64,000 nt of DNA from Alviniconcha marisindica (GCA_018857735.1 JABMCL010001863.1:367501-431500), one strand, 5' to 3'. Shown: positions 1 through 13,400, numbered from the stretch's first letter. The notes: a model not told the origin generated them from the sequence alone. Numbers and translations: made by a program.

Positions 1-422
1 TAGTCACACAAGAAGGGGTGCAGGGGCAAAGGGATGCTGCTGTTTGTGTCCTCGTTCGTTATGGACAGGTCTGGAGCGAAGACCACGGCCATCAAAATGA
101 GCTGTATGAAGCACACGCTGCACACAAGCAGCTTTCTCCCCAATGCCGCTATCGTCAGGATACAGTTCCCTCCCTTCAGCCCCGCCTGCAGCAAGAGGGC
201 GCTGTCGTGCAACATCACGTGACGTCCTGCCGCGTTCTGCCGTTGGTTGTCGGCGACCGTCTGCACCAGCGCATGCGCGTCCAGCCAGAGGAAGCCACTG
301 AGCATGCGCCAGATGACGTGTGGGAGGAGACACAAGATGGCGGCCACGCCCAGAAAGAAAGGGACCCACTGGTGGTAGGTGAACTGGGCCGTCTGGCGAA
401 CGTTAGGTAGGACTCCTCCTCC
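1..422 (-). CDS. Innexin-like gene, second coding exon (partial, continues past the left edge)
   Basis: Innexins form gap-junction channels and hemichannels in the plasma membrane of invertebrates. Read on the minus strand, this exon is open from about 422 to the window edge. Soon after its start comes the family's signature before transmembrane segment 2, seen here as TYHQWVPFFLG (family form YYQWVPF), followed by a hydrophobic stretch ending in LPHVIWRML (family form P..IWR). A second hydrophobic stretch near the edge (LLVCSVCFIQLILMAVVF) fits transmembrane segment 3. The acceptor is inferred at CTGATCAG just upstream, because the frame hits a stop a little further out. In the family the region continues through TM3, the second extracellular loop and TM4, which would lie outside the window. 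The family call is firm from the motifs; the exon start is inferred. It pairs in phase with the exon at 1502-1711. Confidence 0.75.
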
Positions 423-1174
423 CTGATCAGACAGACTGTCGTATTTACCTCACACTTGTACTCACTCAGTGGGCAGGTTATATCGACTCGAGACAGCGTG
501 ACTGAAATATCAAACGCAACTTTACAAAAATTAACCAAACGCCGAACAGTCAGAAGATAAATAACTCAACAATGCCACAAGCCTAGTTTAAGACTATGCT
601 AATACGGTTTATTCCAACCAGTTATGCCAACCGTCCCACATTTAGAATGCGTTGTACTCTTATTAGTCTGTTTCAGCTGTACGCCATTTCTGACATTTTC
701 CTGGCATGAACCTCTCAAGAAGGATCGACTTCTTTTATACAAATGGAGTTGTTCGGTATTTTCCTTTGTTGATTTGTTAGAGCTGACCACCATTTGCAGG
801 AATTTGCCAGGTTTTGCTTCTTTGTTCTGTTCGTCTGTCTGTTTGTTTTTTGTTTTGTTTTTGTTTGTTGTGCCATGCCCTGTGTATCTTAATGTCTATA
901 ATGAATTCCGTCACTTAGGTACAAGCTGCTAAAATGAAAATGACGTCGACTTATACAAAGTGGTCAGTTTCACAATAGTTGTCTGAAATGTATTGCAATT
1001 AATTGAGAACCGGCGACAGATGCATTCCTAGACACACATAAAATCGTTCGTTGGTTGTTTTTTTACAGTCCCAGAAATACCCTTGAAATCATGTAATTTA
1101 AGAATGAAAAAAAAGGGGGGGAAAATAACAGCTAATATCTTACAACAATCAAGAACAGGTTTGGTAAACCATTT

Positions 1175-1228
<54 letters not shown>

Positions 1229-1259
1229 TCAGAAATGTTAATCGATATTCGTAGGCCTG
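423..1259. other. Innexin intron, left part
   Basis: This AT-rich sequence shows no coding signature. It holds T-rich tracts near 840-870 and an (AAT)n microsatellite near its right end. No recognisable RNA gene is seen. Confidence 0.5.
1179..1228. repeat. (AAT)n microsatellite
   Basis: About 16 uninterrupted AAT units lie in the innexin intron, next to the duplicated exon fragment. Confidence 0.95.
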
Positions 1260-1385
1260 AGATGGGCACATGCCGCATGCGCATCCAACCAGAGGAAGCC
1301 TATTGAGCATGCGCCAGCTGTGACGTGGGGGAGGAGACAAAAGATGGTGGCCACGCCCAGAAAGAGGGGGCCCAGAAAGAATGAG
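1260..1385 (-). pseudogene. Decayed partial copy of innexin exon 2 inside the innexin intron
   Basis: Minus-strand translation gives PLFLGVATIFCLLPHV and then SIGFLWLDAHA. These are near-identical to PFFLGVAAILCLLPHV and LSGFLWLDAHA of the genuine exon at 1-422. Small insertions between the two blocks scramble the IWRM motif, and the flanking coding sequence is missing. The copy lies between coding exons 1 and 2 of the same gene, in the same orientation. This is a local duplication that has lost coding capacity, or less likely a mutually exclusive exon that has decayed. Confidence 0.65.
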
Positions 1386-1501
1386 TCCTTCAACCTTGGA
1401 AGGGATATAGGGAGGTATATAGGTAGATATAGCCGGTCCATGCCTTCAACCAAAGATCTTTAGCCTTTAGCTTTAGCCACTCAATCGCTGCTTCAACCCA
1501 C

Positions 1502-1711
1502 CAGTGCAGCAGTCGAGAAGATGCGCTGCGTGTCGTAGCAAACCTGCCGAGTGTAGGCATTGTGGGACGCAACAAACTGAGCAGAGGTAAAACACGTGAC
1601 GGGGTCCGTGACGTAGCGCAGGAGAAATGACGTCACAGCCATGACAGCCAACGTCAGCGTGGCCCCAAAACTGAGGGCAGTTTCTGACCAGCTGTAGTCG
1701 TTCCGTGCCAT
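1502..1711 (-). CDS. Innexin-like gene, first coding exon
   Basis: Starting at the ATG whose complement is at 1709-1711, the frame gives 70 codons. They hold a hydrophobic TM1 (about residues 17-32), then RYVTDPVTCF, the counterpart of the innexin YVGDPI.C signature. The sequence TSAQF follows (family CPAQF), then YTRQVC. The two cysteines of the first extracellular loop are therefore present. The exon is closed by a GT donor (CTG|GTGGGT) in phase 0, matching the phase-0 start of the exon at 422. An upstream in-frame ATG exists, but it would add a serine-rich leader not typical of innexins, so the shorter start is preferred. The usual YVG glycine is replaced by T, and the tryptophan of the usual C.CP motif is missing, so this is a divergent member. 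Confidence 0.75.
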
Positions 1712-1792
1712 GGCGTCAGCAAGACAAGAGCACCTGGGCCTATCGTCAAAATGAGAACTTGACATGTTGATAATGTACATCGCAGCGAGCCC

Positions 1793-1850
1793 GTTAATTC
1801 TTACGGGGTATAGCGCTATATAAGAGTTATTATTATCATTATCGTGATAA
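1793..1850 (+). repeat. Possible retroelement 3' tail
   Basis: The motif AGCGCTATATAAGAG followed by TTATTATTATCATTATC resembles the end of many invertebrate non-LTR elements and SINEs. In those, a GCGCTATATAA-like motif precedes a trinucleotide tail. It lies just upstream of the innexin start codon. Only the tail is visible, so the call is tentative. Confidence 0.35.
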
Positions 1851-1916
1851 CTTACCTTGTAGCATAGAGTTACAGTCAGTGACCTCTCCATCCTCACTCT
1901 CACTCGTTCTCATTTA

Positions 1917-2092
<176 letters not shown>

Positions 2093-2356
2093 CAAGTACA
2101 GAGAGAGAGAAAGAGCTCGCGAAAAGTGAGAAAGGCGGAAATTAGGGTGAAATTCCTGGCAGTAGGCCAAGCATACAAAGCTATATTCCGGGCTTAAAAG
2201 AGGGAACATCATTTTTCCACACCTGTACATACTGTCCTACACGTGCTGTATATTCAAGCGCAGTGTTGCCCGCCACTCCGGCAGCAGAACCAAAGACATA
2301 GCGCTCCGACTTCATGGGACTTCAACAGTGGAATCTGCTACACCATGAAGGTTCCT

Positions 2357-2436
2357 ATAGCTAAAATTAAGATTACTAGAGCTGGAAGTAAGACTATTAT
2401 AGCTGAAAGTAAGATCACTATAGCTGAAAGTAACCA
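2357..2436 (+). repeat. About 24-bp tandem repeat (3-4 copies)
   Basis: The unit ATAGCTGAAAGTAAGATCAC is repeated with small changes. It is a short local minisatellite with no coding support. Confidence 0.7.
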
Positions 2437-2552
2437 TGACATATCTAGATTCTCATCAAAGGAGAATTTAATTTCTGCAACCGTGGTACCTCGCCGAAGC
2501 TTGACTAGCCTACAGTTCTGGAAAAAGGAATATAAGTATAATGGTCTGCTCA

Positions 2553-2632
2553 CGAGCTGTGTGAAAGTCGAGGTGGCCGTCCTGGGCTCCCGTCCCTAAT
2601 AAGCCTACGGTTTCTGTGGACGTAAAGCAACA
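2553..2632 (-). repeat. Dispersed repeat family B, copy 1
   Basis: Reverse-complemented, it reads TTTACGTCCACAGAAACC, then GGGAGCCCAGGACGGCC, then CTCGACTTTCACACAGCTC. The same blocks recur near 6755, 7590 and 53255. The shared core suggests a SINE or small non-autonomous element; no coding capacity is seen. Confidence 0.65.
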
Positions 2633-3149
2633 CTTCAACAACAACACTGAGAGCACACTCCAAGCCTCGCTTTCTGGCAGGCAACCTTCTTCCAAAGAAG
2701 GAAGGATGCTGTAAACCATTGCTTGAAGTTTGCATAGAGAGTAAAAAATAAAAAATAAAACTGACAGTATTTCAGACGTACCTTTAGACTACTTTGTTGG
2801 AGTTCCAAACCCGAATCCAGAAAACCACCAGATGGACAAATTCCTTTTCGGTCAAACTCTTCTGTGCACGCAGCGCATTGGCGAAGTTAATATTTGTTCG
2901 CGCGCAGCACCTACTGTGGCGTTGCTCTGCTTGTGAAAATACATACTGAAGTAATTCCGTGATGATTAGCAGAAGCCTAATGAGGCAAATTGCAGCAGAT
3001 TGATGGATGCGAGGCCAAACTGTCAGCAATTTTGTCGAGGTTGCAGTGACGGTATGTCTGATCTAACTCAGTACCGTTGTGTGGCGTTGTTGCGCTACAG
3101 CCTTCACCATAACTGGGTTAGGGTTTGGTGACTTGTTGTGCTGTGACGT

Positions 3150-3600
3150 AGAATGTAATGCATTGACCTGTTTCGGTGTGATGCAAAATGTGTTCTGATG
3201 CGATGACATGTAAGTTGTGGTCTGGCACGGAATGTGATGTCATGTGATGATATGTACTGGTGTGGTACAGAAAGTGTTCTGATGTGATGACATGTAAGTT
3301 GTGGTCTGGCACGGAATGTGATGTCATGTGATGATATGTACTGGTGTGGTACAGAAAGTGTTCTGATGTGATGACATGTAAGTTGTGGTTTGGTACAGAA
3401 TGTGATGTGATGATATATATTAGTATGATGCAGAATGTGGTGTGATGTGGCGACAAGTTCTGGTCTGGCACAAAAATGTGATGTGATGTGGTGATATATA
3501 CCGGTGTGGCAGGCGCAGAATGTGCTGTGTTGTGCTGTGGTGCAGAATGTGATGTGATGTGGTGACCTCTTTTGCTGTGGTGCAAAATTTGACATGATGT
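3150..3600. repeat. 84-bp tandem repeat, degenerate
   Basis: The block GTGTTCTGATGTGATGACAT starts at about 3190, 3274 and 3358, an 84-bp period. Further degenerate GATGTGATG units follow to about 3600. Minus-strand open frames rich in HHI and TFC across it are repeat artefacts. Confidence 0.85.
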
Positions 3601-3654
3601 GGGGAGATGTTTTCGGTTTGTTTTTGTTTTTGTTGTTGTTGTTGTTGTCTTATT

Positions 3655-4130
3655 GACTCAATTTCTCGTCCAGCTCTGTGTTAAATATGACGTTTGACTG
3701 AAGTCGCGAAAACACGACTGTGGGTGGTGCCATTTTTTGCCCAGTGGTGTCAGTGACGTCACTATACAAGGCCGGAATCTGTCCGGAAACAACGGATCTG
3801 TTGTTGTCGCCATTGTTCCTCAGCTGTATACGTTTAGCCACGAATCTAATTTCTCTGATGAGGGAGATAATGAAGTAATCCTGAATGTCAATGTGGCAAA
3901 AATGTCAAGTACGTCACGAGCTAACCTTTTTCTGTTCTTCATTAGCAAAGAGCGAACCAGCTAACATGGCTGCGCCCCAACTGAAGAGTTCAAATGCGAA
4001 ACTGGCTGAAAACTGAGTGCTTCTTTTATGTGTAAATATCACAGTCATAGTGACAGAAGATCCAAATGAAGCACGCAGGTGGAAATACTATTTGCACATC
4101 ATGTTCTCAGGCCAGCTTCCGTCTTCGGTT
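3655..4130 (+). repeat. Dispersed repeat family C, copy 1
   Basis: Blocks such as GAGCTAACCTTTTTCTGTTC, AGAGCGAACCAGCTAACATG and GCAGGTGGAAATA recur in the same order at 13330-13665, with substitutions and indels. This suggests an interspersed element of about 300-450 bp. No reading frame or terminal structure was recognised. Confidence 0.6.
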
Positions 4131-4559
4131 CGGTTCACCTCTAAAACAATCACAGTGAAGCCGGCACGCACTGCTCGGGACTGAAACAGTAAACCGACGT
4201 AAAGAGACAACCCGTCCTTCACAAATATACGTGCAACGACAGCAACAGTGTCAGAGGGCGAGAAATGTATGTTGTATGATGGCCCGACGGCTGTGGCAAC
4301 ACTCTGCGCTGCCTTTGACTCTGACATTTGCCGGCTCAGTCAGTTTGTCACAGTGGCGGAGTGAGATGGTGGGCAGCCGGGGAAAGACTGAGGAGGGGGT
4401 GGCGTTGCCGGTGGGAGGTGGGACTGAGGTGGATAGGGGTGGGTTGTGAGGGGGGGGGGGGGGGACGGGGGCGTTAGCTGGTTGTGTTGGCCGGAACGGA
4501 AACATATTTTGGCAATGCCGCAGCTATTTTAAGCCAACATTTATTTCATGCTCTCTTTT

Positions 4560-4835
4560 ATCTCTTAGTGGCGGCGTCATTAGGCGGTAATGGCGGCTAC
4601 TGTGACGTGACACCGTCACCACTGCGGACCAAACTAGAAACTTCTGCATTAAGGTGGGCAGCGATGAGAGTGGCGATAATGTTTCATAATTGTGAGGGAC
4701 AAAGTCACAACTGAGACCAGTGTCCACAGACCACAACTTTTGAAGAGAAATGAGAGCCGAAGCGGAAGATTCGAACCGAGGCCCTTCTCAGACCAGCCTA
4801 ACGCCTTACCGGCCTAGGCCAAACCGGCTCACATG
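4560..4835 (-). mobile_element. tRNA-derived SINE, copy 1
   Basis: On the minus strand the element starts near 4835 with a tRNA-like head. An A-box-like TGGCCTAGGCCGG is followed about 45 nt later by a B box GGTTCGAATCT, both internal RNA polymerase III promoter elements. The body then carries a core, CACCTTAATGCAGAAG, also found in the copies near 29.5 and 54.4 kb. It is flanked on the right by an AT/CT-rich stretch. SINEs are non-autonomous and copy through a partner LINE. Confidence 0.7.
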
Positions 4836-5279
4836 GACCTATATCTATATCTCTCTCTCTATATATATATAGGTCCATGGCCCCACCGCGGTCTTTGCTG
4901 GTAGCCTACTCTGACGGCACATACCATAACTTTTTTGTTTGTTTGTGGCCATCAATTATTTTTATTTTTTTAAATGGACACCTATAAATTCCAAAACAGT
5001 AAGACTGATCAGTCAAATCTAAGAACCCCGGCTGAACAGACTTCAAGAAAACACTGAAATATCAGTAGTGACCAACCACGCAAGACTGAAACAACTCACA
5101 GAGTTTTAGAATAGATCCTACAAAAACTGCTGTCTATAGATATTCTTTCTAGTTTCCCAGGACTGCCATCGACTGGAACAACTTAGAACAGGAAATAGTA
5201 GCGGTAAGACATTGGAAACTCATGCCCCTAAAACATCGGGTGCTCCCCCCTTGTCCGCTGTCCAAGACTGGGTCCTGTT

Positions 5280-6670
<1,391 letters not shown>

Positions 6671-6754
6671 AAGTGATGCTTAATGTCCTCAGATGTCAGT
6701 TGACATATTAGGGACAAGTTGTGACCAATGCCCGAAGCCGGCACGGTTAAATAA

Positions 6755-6845
6755 TTCTTTACGTCCACGGAAACAGCCGGAAGGCTCGTTAGGACGGACA
6801 GCTCAGGACGGCCACCTCGACTCTCACCCAGCTCCTGAACTATCC
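6755..6845 (+). repeat. Dispersed repeat family B, copy 2
   Basis: TTTACGTCCACGGAAAC, then CTCAGGACGGCCACCTCGAC, then ACCCAGCTCCTGAAC matches the family near 2553 and 53255. Confidence 0.6.
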
Positions 6846-8848
6846 GGGTCCTGTCAGCGTATCACACTAGTTATAGAGCGCATCAAGATCATGGACCTAT
6901 ATATCCTTCCATGATCAAGATCAAGAACTGTAGCAAATAATTTAGCCGTGCGCATAGTCTGTGCAACTGGATCGAAATCAAAAACCGCAGAGGACAGGCT
7001 GCCGTGCGCATAGGCTGATTGTGAGGTCAAAGTTGATCCAATCAAATGTCTCGTTTCATAGTAGTTTCATGTCGGACAACCATTTTATTGGTCGTTTCCG
7101 CGCAGCTGCGAAGTTTGAAACAGTCAACATGTGCCATGTGCAAGCTTTATTGGTAGACAATTTTACTTTTTACACATTGTTCCTTTTATTTGCTCGAATT
7201 TCAGACGACCTGTTCATTTGATGAACGAAAACATGGTACAACAAACGCTGTGCCCTTTTTACCACGAGTCGTTTATTATTTGCTGCTATTTTCTCTCCCA
7301 GTTCCTGTCAACGTTCGCAAAATGTCTGAAAGTCAGTGCGGTAAGCGTCGATTGAGCAAACCAATCCGTTTCGGTTTTTAATCAACATTGATAAGTGTGA
7401 TAATAACTGGGTTCTAAAGTTTGTGAAGATTATAGTGTACTGTATGCTTGATTTGTTACTGTGACTGTCAGCACGTTTTTGTTCGTCAGGTGAACAATCT
7501 ATGAGTATGACCAACCTTGGACAGGCTTGGTGTCTTCTTCGTGAAGTTTTTGAGTACATTGGGGTATCTAGTGTTGAGTTTAATGCTGCCTTACGTCCAC
7601 AGAGACCATACGGACTGTTATGGACGGGGAGCCCAGGTTTCACACAACTCCTGGGCTCGGAGGGTCTAGTGTCCAGCTTCAGCTGAATCAATATTTCTAA
7701 GACTAGTCAAACACCTTTAGTGCATGCTGGGTTATTTGTGTTTCCATTATACTCGACCGAACTCTGACATGGACTACAGGGTCTTTAATTATAATGTGCA
7801 TATTATGTCATGTTTGTGGCTGATTGCATAATTTATCAATCCAAAATTTTATGGCACTGGAAATAACTAAAGTCGTAAAGAAGGCAATGTCCACATTTAG
7901 CCCTGTCACAGTGTCAGTACCTTGTGATTTGTCCCTTTGTTTAATGTTAATGTGTGTGCATCACTGCATCAGTGCATGTGTGACTGTGTGTGTACATTAA
8001 TTTATACTACATAGGTAGAATTAATGTAAAATGTGACTTGTGAGCTACTAGTACTACTGCTTGTGTTGCTACAGTAACAGTAACAAAACCAGTATCATCA
8101 AAATTCAAAGTATCTCAAAACGTTGAACTTGAAACAATCAGTCCCTGTAAATTTTATGTAAGTATATTTTTTTTACAGTAATTTTTTACATTTTACAGTA
8201 TTTGTTGTTACATGGCTGAATGCTGCCTGAAACTAATCACCTCAGTGCATGTTCTTTGTAACGCTAACATCATACGACATACAACCAATGAACCATGCAT
8301 CCATTTACAGTGAAGCTGCATGTATCATTTATATATTCATCTAATGATCTAGTTTAGGGCAGCCTGGTTATTTTTTCCATAATGATAATCCACCAGGCTG
8401 ACATGGACTACAGGATCTTTAACATGCATAACATATATAATATCATTATATGTGACCTTTTTGCATGTGCTTACCTTAGTTTATAGTGAATAGTCTCAGC
8501 TAAAGGACTTTTTGTAGAGTCTGCATAAAATTTGATTCCAGAGAAATCTCGGGACATGTGCAATGCCTGGCATGTAATTGTAACAGTCACCCATCCATGT
8601 GTGGTGACAGCAATAGAGTTGGCTTTTGTCAGTATTGAGAATAAATGCTCTGTGCCACCGTCTCTTCTGACTAATGCTACACTCTGCCAGATACACATAC
8701 TGTTGCAGCCTTGGTAGGTCTCTAGAGGCGAGTAGTTACTTGAAACTGAATTGACAATTTGACACCATTTTGGTTTTCCCCATGCAGTTTATGAATAGTT
8801 CAGGCCATCTAGACCAAGATGGCATGTCATTATCAGCAAGTTGATCGG
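6846..8848. other. Upstream region of the FoxM-like gene, no gene recognised
   Basis: This AT-rich sequence has short open frames that lack family motifs. It may hold the promoter and untranslated exons of the gene starting at 9107, but no TATA box or splice pair could be fixed by eye. Confidence 0.4.
7590..7665 (+). repeat. Dispersed repeat family B, copy 3
   Basis: TTACGTCCACAGAGACCATA, then GACGGGGAGCCCAGG, then TTCACACAACTCCTGGGCTC matches the family, but the central GACGGCCACCTCGAC block is missing. Confidence 0.6.
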
Positions 8849-8923
8849 TCAACCCACTTCTTCCCAAGCAATAATTTCCCTTTGACTCAAAGGGAAATTA
8901 TTGCTTGGGAAGAAGTGGGTTGA
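8849..8923. repeat. Perfect inverted repeat (37-nt arms, 1-nt spacer)
   Basis: The left arm 8849-8885 begins TCAACCCACTTCTTCC. The right arm 8887-8923 is its exact reverse complement, ending GAAGAAGTGGGTTGA, with a single C between. It lies 184 bp upstream of the FoxM-like start codon and would form a hairpin in RNA or a cruciform in DNA. Confidence 0.95.
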
Positions 8924-9106
8924 TAATTTGACAGCCAGGACTATAGATCTGCAAAATGAGCAGTTTATGCTTTAAGTGGTCTTTTTCATTGCAGTTTCTT
9001 TCTTGAATGTTGGATGCTAATGATATCTCTTTGTGTGTAGTTGTCAGTGCTTCAAGGATCAAAGGAGGGGTGACATCCACAGTACTTTAGTACTGCTCCG
9101 CCATAC

Positions 9107-10451
9107 ATGAAGGTCAGCGTCGGGTCCATGATGTCCAAGCCTGACCCAACGTTCCAGGTCACACTCTCAGGGACCCCAACCAGCAACTCGGCATTACCCC
9201 AACCTCGGGTCATGCCTGGGCCTGGGCAGGTCACGCCCTTGCCTCAAGGTGAAAACCAGGAGCAGGCTGACCAGGAGATTTACATCATGATTCTCCCCGG
9301 GATCCAAGGTCCTCAGGAGAAGAAGCTAAAGACAGAGGAACAAGACAGAAGCACCAGACTGCTGAGAACAAACCCCAGCAACTCCATCCTGTCCAGACCC
9401 AAAACCAGAGTGGCAGCTAAACGGGGTCACACAGCTTCAAGTGCTTCTGGGATTCCTGGCAGAGGGGGCGGGGGAATACTCGGTGCCATCAACGAAAATG
9501 TTATCAACACTCACTGCTACCCTGCTGGTGTTTTGTTGACGCGACCAGCTGAGGGGAAGAAAGCACTGCAGACTCTGCAGGCTGTGTCCACACACTCTGG
9601 CGCCAGTTTGATAACCCCACATTCACAGAAGTCGGGGGCCGAACAGGCGCCACATAAAGCAGCAGTGCAGGCTTTAGCTGCTAGGACGTTGGGACCCACT
9701 CAGCAGCAAGTTTCTGTGAGTGCAGTTAGTGTTCCAGATTCACCCTCCTCAGAACTTTCCACCCCACACTCTGTGGGTTTCCAGAGTCCCGTGGCAGCTT
9801 CAACACCCCTGCTGCATTGTAAGCGACTGGCTCTCAGGCCTTTGGCAGCAGAAACTTGTGCTCAAGACTCCCCTGGTAACAACTTCAGACCAGTCTCCAC
9901 ATCAAGTTCATCGGATCTGCAGCAGGATTGTGCTCAGCCAGTGCTGTCACTTGATCACTTCTCCTCCCCCATTTTGCCTTGGTCTGATGTTAGCACGTCA
10001 CAGGCACCGTCAGTGAACACTGCCAAGTCTGTCTCCACATCAACACCGGTGAGTGAAACTAAAAGGTCACACCTTATCAGCACTGCCCAGCCAGAAGCGT
10101 CTGTTCTCAATCTCAGTTCTTCAGTCAACTCAGAAGAGCTGCTTGGAACTTTATTCACTCATGAATCTGCAGAAACACCATCCTCATCCCAGCTGCCCAC
10201 ATTTCCCCAGAGTTCCACCAAACGGCACCCTGCCCCCAGCATGGAGTTTCAGCATGATGAGGCACAGGACTCTGGAATTGGTGCATCTCTTGGGTCAGTG
10301 GCACACACATCAGGGTCAACAGGTGTGGAGTCAGACTTTGGCGCCACCTGTAGTAGCTGGGCCACATCCGAAGATTCCAACCAAATGGTGATTGACTTCA
10401 ACGTTGATAGTCTCAGCCAAGGATCCACAGAGGACAACAGTAACTCACAAG
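9107..10451 (+). CDS. FoxM: FoxM-like exon 1 (N-terminal regulatory region)
   Basis: It is open from ATG 9107 (MKVSVGSMMSKPD) for 448 codons to a GT donor after CACAAG. It is Ser/Thr/Pro-rich with little predicted order, as in the FOXM1 N-terminus. A conspicuous DSGIGAS motif near residue 390 resembles a beta-TrCP-type phosphodegron with a one-residue longer spacing. Further ATGs at 9131 and 9134 are alternative starts. An upstream non-coding exon is likely but not identified. Confidence 0.8.
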
Positions 10452-13400
10452 GTACTGTTAATAGTGTTATGAATTTATTTTAAAGTCTGGAACATTAGTA
10501 ACTGGGTTCTTCTTCAGTGCTGGTCCTAGATACTAAGATAGGGGGAATTAGAGGTCAAAACTGAAATAGCTTGCAGCTTATCCCAATTAGGCTTGTTGTG
10601 TTCCACATACATCCTGTTTTAAGGCACAATTAAAAGAAAAACAGTTAGGACCCTGACTGCAAGTTAGGGTCATGTTTTGGTGTGACATAAAAATATCATT
10701 ATGTAATATTTAGAACAAGAACCTTATTATTTCATAGAAAGGTTTTGAATAACAATCATTAGGAGTAACTAAGTGCAATTTTTAAGAGGGTTCATCCACT
10801 TGAGAGTAGAAGAACAGCCTACCCGCAAAATTGTGACACTGAAACATGCGTGACATGGAAAGAAAAGTTTTTCCTTCAAGATCAAACAAACACCATGGAA
10901 CATGAACAAGTATTTATTCTTGTTAGTTTTTGATGCTGTGGACATATTCCAAAGTAATATTGGAACACTTCCTAAAGTTCGGATGTTCTTTGAATTGTAA
11001 CGCAAGTTTCACGTGACCTTCAATAATCACTCAGGTTGGAAACTGTTAAAAGCATGTAGAAAATGTATTTTTTCAGAGTATTTGTACACATTACATGTAT
11101 GTAAGCATTTGTTTTGAGATTGACAAGTGTTTTTTTTTAGTTTGACAAGTTTTGCTTATGTAAAAAAGAAAAAAGAAACAAAACAACATTCCACAGTAGA
11201 TTCAGTAAATTGAGACTAAATGAACTTACAAAGCAAGTTCTCTTTAAAGCTTATATGTTCAGTAAACAGTCATTCAGCATACAGTAATCATCTAAATTAT
11301 AGTAAAAATATTTCCTTCTGCATTGTGCATTGTATTGTAGTTGTAGTCTTTTACTGCTAGTGCTACTGCAATAACTAATTGGTGGAAGAGTTATAAGCTA
11401 AAGCTTGCTCTGACAGCTTGAGCCAACTGTTTCTGCTGATGGTGGTGTTCAGTTTTGAGTGACTGTCCACAGGAGATGATGGTGAAATGAACACATCATT
11501 GACCAAAATGTACTGGCTCAACGACTTTGCTTTGAAGAAGAAGCGCTCAGGGTCGGAGAACCTCCTGTCTCCGGATGTTCCCACCATCCGTCGTCTGGAG
11601 TCTCGACACAACAAAAACCTCTGTGTCTGTGGTGCAGGACGGCGAGTCGAGGTATGTGTATAGATGTATGTATGTTATGGTGGTGTTGGTCAGAGAACTT
11701 CCTGTCACCTGATATTCCCACCATCCATCGCTTGGAGTCTCGACACAACAAAAACCTCTGTGTCTGTGGTGCTGGATGGTGAGTTGAGGTATGTGTATTG
11801 ATGTATGTATGCTATGGCGGTTTTGGTCACAGAACTTCTTGTCACCTGATGCTCCCATTTACTATCACTGCTACGAAAGCCTGGGCTCTGGACAGTGGGT
11901 TGAGGTAAACATTAATAGACGCATTACAGTGGAAGTGGTCAAAGAACTTCCTTTTGCCTGAGGAAGCTGCCAAGTGGACCTACTGTCACCCAGCATCTTG
12001 CCACAACCCAAACCTCTGCATTTGTGGATTCGGGTGGCAAATGAGGTAAGTGTTACAGTGGTCTTTGTCAGAGAACTTCCTTTCACCCGATGTTCCCATT
12101 AACTGTTGCCTGGAGTCGAGTCACATCAAAAAAATCTGCATTTGTGGATTAGGCTGGTGAGTTGAGGTAATTGTTATTGTATCATTAGAGTTTTGTTCAG
12201 AGAACTTGCTGTGTCATCTTATGCCCCATCAGCTGTTACATGGAGTCTTGCTGAGACAAATTTCAAAGTCCTCTGCATACAGCCACAGTCAGCAGCTTGA
12301 GGTAAGTGTTGTTAGGGAACTTGCTGTCATCTGATGCTCCCACTATCCATCACCTGGTGTCTCCAAACACAGCAAAGGCTGCTGTGGCTCTGGGAGGAGA
12401 GTTGAGGTATGTGTATGATTTATATTATATAAAAATATATACGTTATATGTTAGTTACTGTTTGCTACGGTTTTAGACTAGACAAGTGCGGTGACCCTTT
12501 GGGTACAGCTTTGGATAAAGCATTTACCCCTGGCATTACTTGTGAATTTCTTTTTGGGCCTAACATGGTATAATGTTAAATGTGAAGAAAACTAGAACTG
12601 GCACTGACTGTTTTGAGTTTGGTCCCTGTCTGCCTGCTGATGACTGATGTTGGTTTGTAAGTATGATGATAATACTGGCACGTCCAGTTGATGCTTAAAC
12701 CCCCACCACCTATGCCCTGTCTCGGACAATCCAATGGAGGAGGTAAACAATTGCGATTTGAAGAAAAATGGCATCTTCATGCTTTTACAGTTCAAAAACT
12801 GTGTGTTGATTAAAATCTTTGTGTTGTTCCTTCCCCCTGTGTTGTTAAAAATAGTGACACCGAACCCTGACAACCCTAACCTCTGCCCCTCCCCCCCTCA
12901 AACTTCCACTCCCAAAGACAATGTCCTGGTGATTAAAGTGGGTACAAGCTACCCAGTAATATTTTCTTCCAAACCCAAAAGAAAGGGGAAAGTTGTGCAG
13001 TATTTTGTTTGACTGATTTCAGTCGGAGTTTGACAAGAAGCCGCCGTACAGGTACAAGCACCTGATCGAGATGGCGCTGTTGTCCAGGAAAGACCGCACC
13101 ATGACGTCTCGTGAAATCCGAATGTGGTTTGTGCAGAACTTCCCCTTCTTCAAACGCCACGAGAAGTGTGGATTCTGGCAGGTATGGCAATGGTCACCTT
13201 TAGAAGTCACTCACAGGGGGCCCCAAGCACAGACACATCACAGACCCTGCTGATAGTACTGCAGAATTAAGAAGACAGTAGACTCACACTCACAGCAGTT
13301 TTTTCAGTTGTTTTATGGTTTAGGATGTTAGATAATACTAACTTTTGAAAGTTGCAAAAACACAGCTGTGACTAATGACAGTGAGTAGTGTGAGCACTGC

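Noticed and set aside
3104..3595. Minus-strand 163-aa and 155-aa frames
   Set aside because: Translation of the 84-bp repeat in two frames.
4730..4835. A functional tRNA gene
   Set aside because: A and B boxes are present, but the arms do not pair as a tRNA and the head continues into a repeated SINE body.
12734..13012. Extra FoxM exon before the forkhead
   Set aside because: The frame is open, but the phase-0 ends of exons 2 and 3 already join directly, and no acceptor/donor pair around it keeps phase convincingly.
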